From positions 310,001 to 374,000 of the forward strand of contig JASNYH010000003.1 of the NCBI GenBank assembly GCA_048500255.1: 64,000 nt of DNA, written 5' to 3'. The notes beneath the pieces were generated by a model that was given only the letters and a program-made list of their open reading frames with translations, ran no database searches and was not told where the DNA came from. Shown here piece by piece: positions 18,381 to 27,151 of the stretch. A program made the translations under genes and the position numbers. Position 1 is the first letter of the stretch, and each line of letters starts with the position of its first letter. This DNA is from JAMHWF01 sp048500255 (GTDB taxonomy: Bacteria; Pseudomonadota; Gammaproteobacteria; Burkholderiales; Burkholderiaceae_C).

Positions 18381-18995
18381 TCAAAGCTCCGCGAAGTTCT
18401 TCAGCAGGCGCGTACCGAAGTGGTGGCTCTTCTCCGGATGGAACTGCACGCCATAGATGTTGCGTTGGTGGACGGCGCAGGTGAAGCGGAATCCATACTC
18501 GGACACCGCCAGGCTCACGGCTTCGTCGGCGCAGCGGAAATAGTACGAGTGCAGGAAGTAGAAGCGAGCGTCGCTCTCCAACCCTGCGAACAGCGGCGAT
18601 GCGGTGATCGGCGTCACGTCGTTCCATCCCATGTGCGGCAACCGGATGCGCTGCTGCTCGGCGTCGCTATCGAACCGGCGGACCTCGCCCGGTATCCAGC
18701 CCAGGCCGGCGGCGCGGCCTTCCTCGCTCGAGGACGCGAGGATCTGCATCCCGACGCACACCCCGAGCACGGGCACCGACTGCTCGAGAACGAGCGTATC
18801 GAGCGCCGTGCGCATCCCGGAGCGCTCGAGCAGCTCCATGGCGTGATCGAACGCACCGACTCCCGGGAGGATCAGTCGGGACGCGCCCTTCAGGTCGTCG
18901 GGCGTGCGGGCGATCGCGGCCGGAACGTGCAGCCGCTTGTAGACGTTGGTGAACGCCATGACGTTGCCGAGCCCGTAGTCGACGATGGTGATCAT
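18381..18995 (-). CDS. HisH2/WbuY-like glutaminase subunit
   Basis: A 204-residue class I glutamine amidotransferase of the HisH family. The catalytic triad is intact: Cys80 in LGVCVGMQ and His186/Glu188 in QFHPEKSH. It should release ammonia from glutamine for its synthase partner. The ATG at 18995 overlaps the stop of the WbpG-like gene (ATGA), and the HisF-like gene begins three bases after its stop, so the three subunits are probably made together in fixed ratio. The neighbours show it serves sugar modification, not histidine synthesis. Confidence 0.86.
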   Translation of the reverse strand: MITIVDYGLGNVMAFTNVYKRLHVPAAIARTPDDLKGASRLILPGVGAFDHAMELLERSGMRTALDTLVLEQSVPVLGVCVGMQILASSSEEGRAAGLGWIPGEVRRFDSDAEQQRIRLPHMGWNDVTPITASPLFAGLESDARFYFLHSYYFRCADEAVSLAVSEYGFRFTCAVHQRNIYGVQFHPEKSHHFGTRLLKNFAEL

Positions 18996-20131
18996 CTGAA
19001 GATCCGGTTGTCCAGGCCGAGCAGGTTCGCGATGCGTGCGCCCAGCGCGATGATGAACAGCTTGTTCTTGTAGTCGCGAAAGGCCTTGTTCTCGCCTTGC
19101 AGGACCTCCGTGAACTCCTCGGGTGTCCACCCGAGCTTGGACGCGACGTACTCGAACTCCTCGCGCATCGTCTTCTCGTCGAGCTCCGGTCTGGAAATGC
19201 GCTCCAGCGCCTCCGCGCGCGTCAGCTGGCCGGTGAGGATCTCGCTCGACAAGTAGGCCCGCCGCTTGTCGTATCCGAACTTGGTGGGGGTCCAGAACGA
19301 TTCGTAGAACCGCGTGAACCGGGACTCGTAGTGCTTCTGCGGATACGGCTGCCAGCCAAACTTGTCGCTGAGGAGCCGGATCGCTTCCTTCTTGATGTAC
19401 GGCACGTAGTCGAGCAGCTTGATGACGCGCACGCCCTTGATCCAGCGATAGTAGAACTTGTACTTGAGGATGTCGCAGGTCGGGAACGTCTTGAGAGGGA
19501 TGGTGCCGAACCTGCCGTGGATGTCGCGGACCTGCCGCATGTCGGTCGAGAAGTAGGTCCACTCCAGCGATTCGCGAACGCACTCCGTCGAGTTGTTCCC
19601 GCCGGTGATGACGTACTTGAATCCGTTCTTGGCAGCGAAGTTGTAGATGGCGGAGAACAGTGCGAGATCCTGGGGTGTGTCGACGAAGGGCACCTGCGAC
19701 TTGAAGAAAGCCCGCTGCAGGTCCTTCATTTCCTCCCAGTTGACGACCTCCGTGACCAGGTCGAGGCCGAGGCCCTCGATGATCTTCTGGATGTTGCTGA
19801 CTCCGAGATCCGAGTTCCAGCCCGCGTCGCAGTGGAACATCAGTGGCCTCAGCCCGAACTTCTCCTTCGCGACGTAGGCCACGTAGGAGCTGTCCAGACC
19901 GCCGCTGATGCCGATCAGGCAGTCGTGGTCGCGTCCCCGGCCCTCGCGCTTGATCTTCTCGATCGTCGGCATGATCTCCTGCACACCGCGATCGTCCGGA
20001 TGCCAGTTTGGGAGAATGCTTCGGTGGAAGTTGCAGCAGTACTCGCACCAGCCGCGTTCATCGAAGCGGATGGTCGAGTCGCTCGTGTCCATGATGCAGT
20101 TGGCGCAGATCTGATACGGACGCTTGTTCAT
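18992..20131 (-). CDS. WbpG/WbuX-family N-acetyl sugar amidotransferase
   Basis: A 379-residue PP-loop ATP pyrophosphatase. The PP-loop SGGLDSS is at residues 76-82. N-terminal cysteines at 9, 12, 29, 32 and 33 (CANC and CEYCC) suggest a zinc site, as in this family. WbpG activates the acetamido group of a HexNAc with ATP and uses ammonia from HisH/HisF to form an acetamidino group. With fnlABC next door the likely product is an L-FucNAm residue (2-acetamidino-2,6-dideoxy-L-galactose), as reported for wbuXYZ-containing E. coli O-antigen clusters. Whether it acts on the nucleotide sugar or lipid-linked glycan is not evident. Confidence 0.88.
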   Translation of the reverse strand: MNKRPYQICANCIMDTSDSTIRFDERGWCEYCCNFHRSILPNWHPDDRGVQEIMPTIEKIKREGRGRDHDCLIGISGGLDSSYVAYVAKEKFGLRPLMFHCDAGWNSDLGVSNIQKIIEGLGLDLVTEVVNWEEMKDLQRAFFKSQVPFVDTPQDLALFSAIYNFAAKNGFKYVITGGNNSTECVRESLEWTYFSTDMRQVRDIHGRFGTIPLKTFPTCDILKYKFYYRWIKGVRVIKLLDYVPYIKKEAIRLLSDKFGWQPYPQKHYESRFTRFYESFWTPTKFGYDKRRAYLSSEILTGQLTRAEALERISRPELDEKTMREEFEYVASKLGWTPEEFTEVLQGENKAFRDYKNKLFIIALGARIANLLGLDNRIFR

Positions 20132-20171
20132 GTGTCTGATGGTTCGAAATTTCGGATGAGACCGGGCGCGG

Positions 20172-21068
20172 TCACTGGATCAGCGCGGCGGTCGCCTCGG
20201 GCGCGCTGCCCGTCACGCCCTTGATGCCGTCGCGCAGCGCGTACCAGTAGGCGCGGCCGTAGCGGCGCCGATCGGAGACGAGCAAGAGCAGCAGGGCGCG
20301 ATTGAGGCAGGTGCTCAGAGTCTCGCGCAGTGCGAACAGGCGTGGCACGTGCCGCTTGCGAAGCAGATGGAAGCAGTTCCTGATCTGGTAGTAGCAGCGA
20401 ACCGGACTGTGCACCATGACCGTCGTCACGCCGAGATCGATCGAGCGGCTGCCGATGCGGTGACGCATCGATGCCGAAGGGACGACCCGGATCGAGACGT
20501 TCTTGCTGCGGCATCGCAGACACCATTCGGTGTCGACGAAGTCGATGAACAGGCTCTCGTCGAGCTTGCCGGCGACTTCGAAGACCCGCTTGGTGGCGAC
20601 CGTGCCCGAGGAGATGACGACGTCAACGGGATAGGTCGGCGCCGACGCGTCGCGATGAACCGCACGCGAGAGGCCGCAACGATTCACGCGCAGCGACGGT
20701 AGTGTCGCGCCGGTGTCGGCATCGAAGTACCGTGGCGACACGATCGCCGAAGCGTCCCTGTCCAGCGCGGACAGCAATGTCAGGAGCAAGCCGGGGGATA
20801 CGCTCGAGTCCTGGTCGAAGAAGGCCACTGCATCGGCGCCGTCGGCGAGCGCTGCGTCGATGCCGACGTTCTGGGCATGCGCGATGCCAGAGTTGAAGCC
20901 CAGCGTGATGAGCCTGCACCCTTGCGGCAATTGCCGCTCGTCGAGGTAGGGCCTTTCCGTGTTGTCGACCAGCACGACGTTCGGGCTGTCCGCCTGCAGC
21001 GCCTCGCACAATCGGCGCAGGGCCCCGAGGTCGGGCCGGTAGCACACGATGACGGAGCAGGCGTTCAT
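20172..21068 (-). CDS. GT2 glycosyltransferase (rhamnosyltransferase-like)
   Basis: A 298-residue GT-A enzyme. It begins MNACSVIVCYRPDLGALRRL and has VVLVDNT, GFNSGIAHAQNVGIDAAL and the metal-binding-like FFDQDSSVSPG, a combination typical of RfbF/WbbL-type rhamnosyltransferases. VDTEWCLRCRSKN marks the acceptor half. With rfbBDAC in the same island, dTDP-L-rhamnose is a plausible donor. The ATG at 21068 is chosen over an upstream in-frame start at 21098, as the first beta strand follows directly. The C-terminus carries a weakly hydrophobic helix that may sit on the membrane. Confidence 0.82.
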   Translation of the reverse strand: MNACSVIVCYRPDLGALRRLCEALQADSPNVVLVDNTERPYLDERQLPQGCRLITLGFNSGIAHAQNVGIDAALADGADAVAFFDQDSSVSPGLLLTLLSALDRDASAIVSPRYFDADTGATLPSLRVNRCGLSRAVHRDASAPTYPVDVVISSGTVATKRVFEVAGKLDESLFIDFVDTEWCLRCRSKNVSIRVVPSASMRHRIGSRSIDLGVTTVMVHSPVRCYYQIRNCFHLLRKRHVPRLFALRETLSTCLNRALLLLLVSDRRRYGRAYWYALRDGIKGVTGSAPEATAALIQ

Positions 21069-21122
21069 GGACGAGCGTTCCGGGCGAGGGAGTTGCACTC
21101 GGATGCCGTGATGCGTGTCATT

Positions 21123-22136
21123 TCACTGGGGCCTTGTCTTGAAGCGGTAGTAGCCGCGCCACAGAGCCGGCACGAGGCTTCGCAGCGGCGACGCATTGAG
21201 TCCTTCGATCAGCGAAATCTTCAGGGAATGCCGGAGCTGCGCAGCGACGGCCGGCGAGTCGCGCTCGAGCGACGCGACGATCGTCTGAACGACGGCTGCG
21301 GGGATCCGCTTGCCGGCCTGGCAGGCTTCGACCAACGCGTAGATATAGGCATTGCGGTGGTACGCAAGTAGGAAGGACGGTCCGGCCGCCTGCACGACAG
21401 CACTGCAGGCCGGATCGGCGACGACGTAGTCGCGCAGGAACCCGGTGAACTGCCCGAGCCCCTTGAGGATCGACGACCAGGCGGACGGCAGCGAGGCGGA
21501 TTCGCTCTTCGGATGAATGCGCACGCCGAACAGCTCGCGGGCATCGGATGCCTTGTACGAGTCGCGCAGCAGCGACAGCCACAGTGCGTCATCCGCGAAG
21601 AACAGTCGCTCGAAGGGTGGGATGCCGCCGACCCGGTCGTAGTCGCGCGAGCGCATGACGTAGCCCGTGCCGAACACGTCTCGTTCGAATGCAAACCTCG
21701 CACGAAGATATTCGGAGGCTGTCTCGCGCTCGGGCACGGCGCGGCAATCGCGGATCTTGCTTCCGTCCGAGTTGATCAATCGTGAACCCGTCTGGTAGAG
21801 GCCTGCATCCGGGAAGCGCTCGACGAGCGAGCAGATCGCCGAGAGGTACTCGGGATCGAGCACGTCGTCGTGTCCGATCAGCGTCATGAACTCGAGCTTC
21901 TCCATGCCCTTGACCCGGGCCCAGCTGTCCTGAATCGAAAGCGAAGTCGACGAGGTCCGGATGTGCACGCGCGGATCGTCGATTCCGCGCAACCAGGCCA
22001 GCGTCTCGTCGGTACTCTGGTTGTCGAGCACGGTCAGCTCGAAATGGGGATAAGTCTGCGCCAGGATGCTCGTCACGCAATCCTGGACGTATGGCCAGCC
22101 GTTGCGGACCGGCAGGAAGATGCTGAACTGGATCAT
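21123..22136 (-). CDS. GT2 glycosyltransferase
   Basis: A 337-residue GT-A glycosyltransferase. It opens MIQFSIFLPVRNGWPYVQDC, followed by LTVLDNQSTDETLAWL and the metal-binding region LIGHDDVLDPEYL. FFADDALWLSLL lies where the catalytic base region is expected. Donor and acceptor are not predictable. The ATG at 22136 overlaps the stop of the polymerase gene (ATGA), so the two are translationally coupled. It is one of three glycosyltransferases in the island besides the initiating enzyme, so a repeat unit of about three to four sugars is expected. Confidence 0.85.
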   Translation of the reverse strand: MIQFSIFLPVRNGWPYVQDCVTSILAQTYPHFELTVLDNQSTDETLAWLRGIDDPRVHIRTSSTSLSIQDSWARVKGMEKLEFMTLIGHDDVLDPEYLSAICSLVERFPDAGLYQTGSRLINSDGSKIRDCRAVPERETASEYLRARFAFERDVFGTGYVMRSRDYDRVGGIPPFERLFFADDALWLSLLRDSYKASDARELFGVRIHPKSESASLPSAWSSILKGLGQFTGFLRDYVVADPACSAVVQAAGPSFLLAYHRNAYIYALVEACQAGKRIPAAVVQTIVASLERDSPAVAAQLRHSLKISLIEGLNASPLRSLVPALWRGYYRFKTRPQ

Positions 22137-23407
22137 GCGCGAGTGCGTCGGGGTGCCGCATGGGCGCTCGGGCCCCTGCGGAAGAGGTTCGCGAGGATGA
22201 TGGACAGCAGCGTGATGCCCATCGACGAGAACAGGTTCGGGTTGGAGATGCACATGACGAGATAGGCGAGGTAGCCGACTGCGAGCGCCTTTTCGCCCAG
22301 CGCGCGGCGAACCTTGAATGACTCCGCGATCGGCAGCAGCAGCAGCACGACCATGGCGGCCGCGCCGAACACGCCGAAGTTGCGGATCAGCTCGAGGTAT
22401 GTCAGCTCGCTGATGTAGTAGTAGTCGCTCTTGGCTTCCCAGTAGTGATAGGCGCCCAGCCCCTGCCCGAGCAGCAGGTCCAGCGGATTCTCGAAGGCGC
22501 GGGCGTAGTCGCGAAGCATGGCCAGCTTGATCTGGTTGGAGTACTCCGTCGGATCGAGCAGAGCGGCCAGTTCGCTTGCATAGAGCGTCGCCGCCAAGAG
22601 CACGGCGAAACCGCCGAACAGGATTCCGATCGCGCGGTGGCGCATGCAAAGCAGGAGCAGGCCGAGCGGCAGAAGCAGGGCCATCAGCATGTTGTTGCGC
22701 GTCCCTGCCAGCAGCATGCCGAGGATGCTGAGCGCGGTCAGCGCCCAGCAGCGCAGTCGCTCGGAGCCGCGAGACGCGGTCCATGCGCGCGCGAAGTAGT
22801 ACGCGAGCGATATCGCGAGCATCGGCGACGTCACGAAGTACACCTGAAGCAGCGACAGATCCGATCCGTAGTCGCGGTTGTCCAGCAACACGATGCCGGT
22901 GCTCATGCCGAACAAATAGAGCACGGAGTACAGGTCGGGCTCTATCGCCAGTGCGACGAACGTGCCGATGATCGCCAGTGCAAGGAGGGTGAGCACGGCA
23001 CTCAGGGCCGGCATCAGATCGATGCGGTTGAGGGCCAGCATCGGGGCGAGGCCGATCAGCAGGTAGCCCTTGAGCAGCGCGAATCCCTCGTAGGGCTCGC
23101 CTCCGTTGCGAAGCCAGTACAGCGCGACCGACGCCAGCGGAATCAGCACAAAGGCGAACGAATAGGCGAGCAGGGCGGGGCTGATGGAAACCTGCCGCCA
23201 ATCTCGAGCCATCAATGTGCCGAACCAGCACCCGATGAACAGCCAGACCTTGGCGCCGAGCAGGCGATCCGCCGGATCGAAGACGCACGACAGCAGGAAC
23301 AACGCTAGACCCGCGTACAGCCACCATGGCGCATCGCCCGGGCGCGCGCGCGCGCGACGCCGTTGCGTCGGGGGCGGCGGCAGCCGATGCGCGGCGTCAA
23401 TCGACAT
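22133..23407 (-). CDS. Wzy-like O-antigen polymerase/ligase family membrane protein
   Basis: A 424-residue protein with about eleven hydrophobic segments and a larger polar loop between late segments (roughly residues 285-330, LDPTEYSNQIKLAMLRDYAR followed by GQGLGAYHYWEAKSDYYY). This is the layout of Wzy polymerases and WaaL ligases; the GxGxGxY-type motif before the YLELIRNFG helix is common to that superfamily. In an island with wzx but without another candidate, Wzy is the better guess. The sequence alone does not separate polymerase from ligase. Confidence 0.75.
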   Translation of the reverse strand: MSIDAAHRLPPPPTQRRRARARPGDAPWWLYAGLALFLLSCVFDPADRLLGAKVWLFIGCWFGTLMARDWRQVSISPALLAYSFAFVLIPLASVALYWLRNGGEPYEGFALLKGYLLIGLAPMLALNRIDLMPALSAVLTLLALAIIGTFVALAIEPDLYSVLYLFGMSTGIVLLDNRDYGSDLSLLQVYFVTSPMLAISLAYYFARAWTASRGSERLRCWALTALSILGMLLAGTRNNMLMALLLPLGLLLLCMRHRAIGILFGGFAVLLAATLYASELAALLDPTEYSNQIKLAMLRDYARAFENPLDLLLGQGLGAYHYWEAKSDYYYISELTYLELIRNFGVFGAAAMVVLLLLPIAESFKVRRALGEKALAVGYLAYLVMCISNPNLFSSMGITLLSIILANLFRRGPSAHAAPRRTRA

Positions 23408-23431
23408 GACTCGTGCGTGGCTTGGCAGGGT

Positions 23432-24283
23432 TCAGCTGTCCGCCGACGTCGCGAACGCGTCCGGCGACGGTACTCCCCAGAACGCCAGGGGCTCGTAGTC
23501 CGGATAGGGCAGCTTGCCCAGGTCGAGGGCGATCGACCAGCCGTTCTCCGCGATCCAGCGCTCGACGAGCCGACGCACGGACACGGGCGTGCCGGAGCAC
23601 ACGTTCAGCGGTCCGCGGTCGCGCGGATTCAACGCCAACTCGGCGAGGCATCGCGCCGCATCCTCGACCGGCAGGTAGTCGCGCAACTGCTCGCCGCCGG
23701 ACATGCTGAACCTCGCATGTCCCGCGGCGACCGCGCGCCGGAGCATCGGCAGCAGGGACGACTCCGGCTGGCCTTCTCCATACAAGTAGAACAGGCGTGC
23801 CCAGCTCAGCGCGAACGGATGTGCCGCCTGCAGGTGCTGCAGCTGCTTGCGAAGCGTGTCCTTGGCCAGCCCGTAGGCGTTCTCTGGACGGGTCTCGGTT
23901 CCGGCGGACAGTGCACCGGACTGCAGACCGTACTCGAAGCAGGTGCCGGTGCAGACGAGCGCAGGCAAGCCGGCGCGCACCATGCGCGCCAGGAACGCAT
24001 AGTGCGCGGGCAGCTCCGACTCGAAATGATGGAGCGAGCGGTAGTTCGGCAGACCGCCCCACGCAAGATGGATCATGACGTCTGGGCGACCGAACGCGTC
24101 GAAGCAATCGCGATCGGTGTCGTGGATGTCGACCTCGATCCAGCGCACGTTCGTGCCCGACGCACCGTCGCGCCGCTCGGAGCCCGGTCTTGCAGAAGCG
24201 ACCACTTCGACGCCGCGTCGATCGAGCTCGGCCAGGACGTGGCGACCCACGAATCCTCGGGCGCCGGTGACGGCGACCCTCAC
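23432..24283 (-). CDS. NAD-dependent epimerase/reductase (CDP-hexose module)
   Basis: A 283-residue extended SDR starting at a GTG at 24283 that overlaps the stop of the methyltransferase gene (GTGA). The nucleotide motif GARGFVG is at residues 6-12, and CTGTCFEYG with ENAYGLAKDTL gives the YxxxK pair. It lies last in the rfbF-rfbG-epimerase-methyltransferase series and is therefore the likely 4-keto-reductase that finishes a C-methylated CDP-6-deoxyhexose. Start is inferred from coupling and from the Rossmann strand (RVAVTGARGF) that follows at once. Confidence 0.8.
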   Translation of the reverse strand: MRVAVTGARGFVGRHVLAELDRRGVEVVASARPGSERRDGASGTNVRWIEVDIHDTDRDCFDAFGRPDVMIHLAWGGLPNYRSLHHFESELPAHYAFLARMVRAGLPALVCTGTCFEYGLQSGALSAGTETRPENAYGLAKDTLRKQLQHLQAAHPFALSWARLFYLYGEGQPESSLLPMLRRAVAAGHARFSMSGGEQLRDYLPVEDAARCLAELALNPRDRGPLNVCSGTPVSVRRLVERWIAENGWSIALDLGKLPYPDYEPLAFWGVPSPDAFATSADS

Positions 24284-25509
24284 GACGAGACCTCCAGCTT
24301 CGGCACGGCGGTCACGAAGCGGCCGCCCCACTGCCGCACACGATCGAGCTGCGCGGTCACCTCGGACTTCAGGTTCCACGGCAGGATGACGACGTAGTCG
24401 GGGCGGCCCCGGTCGATACTCTCCTCGCCCACGATCGGAATGCGGCTGCCGGGCATGAACTTGCCCTGTTTCGCGGGGTTGCGGTCCACGACATAGGCGA
24501 TCAGGTCGCGCCGGCATCCGGCAAAGTTCATCAGCGTGTTGCCCTTGGCGGCGGCACCGTAGGCTGCAACGCGCTTGCCGGCGCGCTTGGCGTCGATCAG
24601 GAAAGAGACGAAGTCGTCCTTCACGGTTTCCGCGCGAGCCTGAAGTTCGTGGTATGCCGCGGCTGTCGCAAGGCCGGCGCGCATCTCCCTTTCGAGCACT
24701 TCCTCGACGCGGCGGCTGCGCGCCTGCTGCCCGGTGTCCGTGCGTTGCGCGAACACGCGCAGGCTGCCTCCGTGCGTGGACAGCTCCTGGACGTCGAAGA
24801 CCGCCAGGCCGTTGGCCGCGAAGATCGTGTCCACGGCCGTGAGCGAAAGGTACGAGTAGTGCTCGTGGTAGATCGTGTCGAACTGGTTTTCGGCGATCAT
24901 TCGCAGCAAGTGCGGAAACTCGAAGGTCGCGACGCCGCGCGGCTTGAGAAGCGTGGCGAAACCGGCCAGGAAGTCGTTGATGTCGGGCACGTGCGCGAGC
25001 ACGTTGTTGGCCGCCATCAGGTCGGCCTGCCTGCCCTCGCCGACGAGGCGGGCCGCGAGCTCGGCGCCGAAGAAGGCCTCGACGGTCTCGATTCCCCTGG
25101 CCCGCGCTGCACAGGCGGTGCTTGCCGTCGGTTCCACACCGGTGCACGGGATTCCTCGCGCTTTGACGTACTGCAGCAGGTAGCCGTCGTTGGAGGCGAC
25201 TTCGACCACGCGGGCTTCGCGCCCGAGGCCGAAGCGCGCAGCCATCTCATCCACGTAGCGCTCGGCGTGCTCGAGCCAGCTCGTCGAGTAGCTGCTGAAG
25301 TACGCGTAGTCGCTGGAGAAGAGCTCGTGGGCCTGCGCGAAGTCGCGCGTCTGCACGAGCCAGCAGGTTTCGCAGACCATTACTCGCAGGGGATATGTCG
25401 TCTCCGGCGCGTCGAGCTGCTCCACCGTCAAGTAGGCATTCGATGGCGGGGCGCTGCCCAGGTCGAGGGCCTGCAGGCGAAGCTCGCTTGCGCAGTGGCG
25501 GCATTTCAT
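24280..25509 (-). CDS. SAM-dependent sugar C-methyltransferase (TylC3/NovU-like)
   Basis: A 409-residue three-domain methyltransferase. N-terminal zinc-type cysteines occur as CRHC and CETC, the SAM motif is VVEVASNDGYLLQYVKARG, and the C-terminal domain has YGAAAKGNTLMNFAG. HEHYSYLSL matches the conserved catalytic-region histidine-tyrosine block of C-3 methyltransferases acting on 4-keto sugars. Its location after rfbG and an RmlC-like epimerase suggests it methylates C-3 of CDP-4-keto-6-deoxy-glucose or its epimer. The ATG at 25509 overlaps the stop of the epimerase gene. Distinct in sequence from the second homologue at 14370. Confidence 0.87.
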   Translation of the reverse strand: MKCRHCASELRLQALDLGSAPPSNAYLTVEQLDAPETTYPLRVMVCETCWLVQTRDFAQAHELFSSDYAYFSSYSTSWLEHAERYVDEMAARFGLGREARVVEVASNDGYLLQYVKARGIPCTGVEPTASTACAARARGIETVEAFFGAELAARLVGEGRQADLMAANNVLAHVPDINDFLAGFATLLKPRGVATFEFPHLLRMIAENQFDTIYHEHYSYLSLTAVDTIFAANGLAVFDVQELSTHGGSLRVFAQRTDTGQQARSRRVEEVLEREMRAGLATAAAYHELQARAETVKDDFVSFLIDAKRAGKRVAAYGAAAKGNTLMNFAGCRRDLIAYVVDRNPAKQGKFMPGSRIPIVGEESIDRGRPDYVVILPWNLKSEVTAQLDRVRQWGGRFVTAVPKLEVSS

Positions 25510-26066
25510 ATCGGGATCCCTTCGAAATCGGCGGCCAGCCAAGGATGCGAGCGATCGCGCATCGACATGTCCGAGATCGCCCGCGGCCAGCGGATGGCGA
25601 CGCGCGGATCCTGCGGATGCACGGCAGCTTCGCTGTGCGGCGCGTACGCCTCGCTGTGGAGGTAGATCAGCTCGCAGTCATCGCACAGCGTCTGAAACCC
25701 ATGCGCGAACCCTTGCGGGATCAGCAGCGCCTGCCCGTTGTCGCCCGTCAGATGTCGGCCGAACCACTGCAGGAAGGTCGCCGAGCCTCGACGCAGGTCG
25801 ACGGCGACGTCCCAGACTTCGCCGCGCAGACAACTCACCAGCTTGAGCTCGGCGTCCGGTGGGTGCTGGAAATGCAGGCCGCGAACGGTACCCTCGCGTC
25901 GCGTCAGCGTGTGATTGACCTGTGCCACACGCCCCGACCAGCCGGCCGACGCGAGCTCGTCGGCGCAGAACAGGCGCGACAGGTAACCCCGGGCGTCCCC
26001 GACGCGACTGCGCTCGACGACTTTGAGATCGCGCAGCGGCGTATCGATCACACGGAACCGACTCAT
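25506..26066 (-). CDS. RmlC-like cupin sugar epimerase
   Basis: A 186-residue cupin of the dTDP-4-dehydrorhamnose 3,5-epimerase family. The active-site histidine lies in VRGLHFQHPP, and a Lys and an Asp/Tyr set follow (ELKLVSCLRG, VAVDLRRG). It is not the rhamnose enzyme: a separate rfbC with its rfbABD partners is at 31529. Here it sits between rfbG and a C-methyltransferase, so it probably epimerises a CDP-4-keto-6-deoxyhexose at C-3 and/or C-5. ATGA overlaps tie it to both neighbours. Which carbon is inverted cannot be read from the sequence. Confidence 0.84.
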   Translation of the reverse strand: MSRFRVIDTPLRDLKVVERSRVGDARGYLSRLFCADELASAGWSGRVAQVNHTLTRREGTVRGLHFQHPPDAELKLVSCLRGEVWDVAVDLRRGSATFLQWFGRHLTGDNGQALLIPQGFAHGFQTLCDDCELIYLHSEAYAPHSEAAVHPQDPRVAIRWPRAISDMSMRDRSHPWLAADFEGIPI

Positions 26067-27151
26067 GGCTCTGGTCCGGACTCGACGGCCGACTCGAAGG
26101 CGTCGATGTCCGCCTCGCACAGCGTGCGCGCGTCCGCTCCGCCGGCCTGCTCACGGTACCAGGCCATGGTCCTCTGCACGGCGTTGCCGAGCGACCAGCG
26201 CGGCGCGACGCCGAGCAGATGACGCGCCTTGGCGACTTCCAGCGCCAGCCAGCCGGCTTCATGCGGCCCGGCGGTGCTGCCTTCCCAGGCCACGTCGCCG
26301 CGACCGAACGACGCACGGGCGAGCTTCACGACGTCGCGCACCGTTGCGGCTTCGCTGGTGGGCGGGCCGAAGTTGTAGGCATCGGCCAGACCAGGGTCCG
26401 TCGCCAGTCGCTCTGCAAGGCGCAGGTAGCCGGCCAGGGGTTCGAGCACGTGCTGCCACGGTCTCACCGCATTCGGCCGCCGCACCGAAAGTGGCTGTCC
26501 ACGAATCCAGGCCCGCACGGCGTCAGGGATGAGTCGATCCGCCGACCAGTCGCCGCCGCCTATCACGTTGCCGGCGCGCGCGGAGGCAACGGCCGTGCCG
26601 CGGGCGGCCAGGTAGGCGTCACGAAAGCTTGCGATCACCAGCTCGCAAGCTGCCTTGCTCGCGCTGTATGGGTCATGTCCGCCGAGAGCGTCGGACTCGC
26701 GATAGGGATACGGCTGTTCGAGATTGCGATAGACCTTGTCGGTCGTCACCGCAAGCACGACGAGCACCCCGCCGGCGGCCCGGACTGCCTCGAGCACGTT
26801 TGCCGTGCCTTGCACGTTGGTTTCGAAAGTCTCCAGCGGATCGTCGTAGCTCGCTCGCACGAGAGCCTGGGCTGCCAGATGCAGCACTACTTCGGGACGA
26901 ACCTCGGCGGTGAGTCGGCGCATCGCGCCGGCATCGCGGATGTCGCAGATCCGGTGATCCAGCACCTCGCCGAGTCGGGCGAGCTCGAACAGGTTGGGCG
27001 AGGTCGCGGGCGCACGCGCCACGCCGGTGACCTTGGCGCCCATGCGACGGAGCCAAAGTCCCAGCCATGCCCCCTTGAAGCCAGTGTGCCCCGTCAGGAG
27101 CACACGCCTGCCGCGCCAGAAGCCGGCGTCAGGGTTCGCCGGCGTCGTCAT
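26063..27151 (-). CDS. rfbG: CDP-glucose 4,6-dehydratase
   Basis: A 362-residue extended SDR. It has TGHTGFKGAWLGLWLRRMG (nucleotide motif with the CDP-glucose-dehydratase-specific FKG), VLHLAAQALVRASYDDP, TTDKVYRN and DPYSASKAACEL (YxxxK). GNVIGGGDWSADRLIPD is also diagnostic for RfbG. It converts CDP-D-glucose to CDP-4-keto-6-deoxy-D-glucose, precursor of 3,6-dideoxy and C-branched hexoses. No ddhC/ddhD-type 3-dehydrase partner is found here, so a 3,6-dideoxyhexose is not the product. The ATG at 27151 overlaps the rfbF stop. Confidence 0.93.
   Translation of the reverse strand: MTTPANPDAGFWRGRRVLLTGHTGFKGAWLGLWLRRMGAKVTGVARAPATSPNLFELARLGEVLDHRICDIRDAGAMRRLTAEVRPEVVLHLAAQALVRASYDDPLETFETNVQGTANVLEAVRAAGGVLVVLAVTTDKVYRNLEQPYPYRESDALGGHDPYSASKAACELVIASFRDAYLAARGTAVASARAGNVIGGGDWSADRLIPDAVRAWIRGQPLSVRRPNAVRPWQHVLEPLAGYLRLAERLATDPGLADAYNFGPPTSEAATVRDVVKLARASFGRGDVAWEGSTAGPHEAGWLALEVAKARHLLGVAPRWSLGNAVQRTMAWYREQAGGADARTLCEADIDAFESAVESGPEP

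Noticed and set aside
17604..18995. HisF and HisH as histidine biosynthesis genes
   Set aside because: The HisF Asp11 is lost, no other his genes are nearby, and WbpG plus fnl genes flank them.
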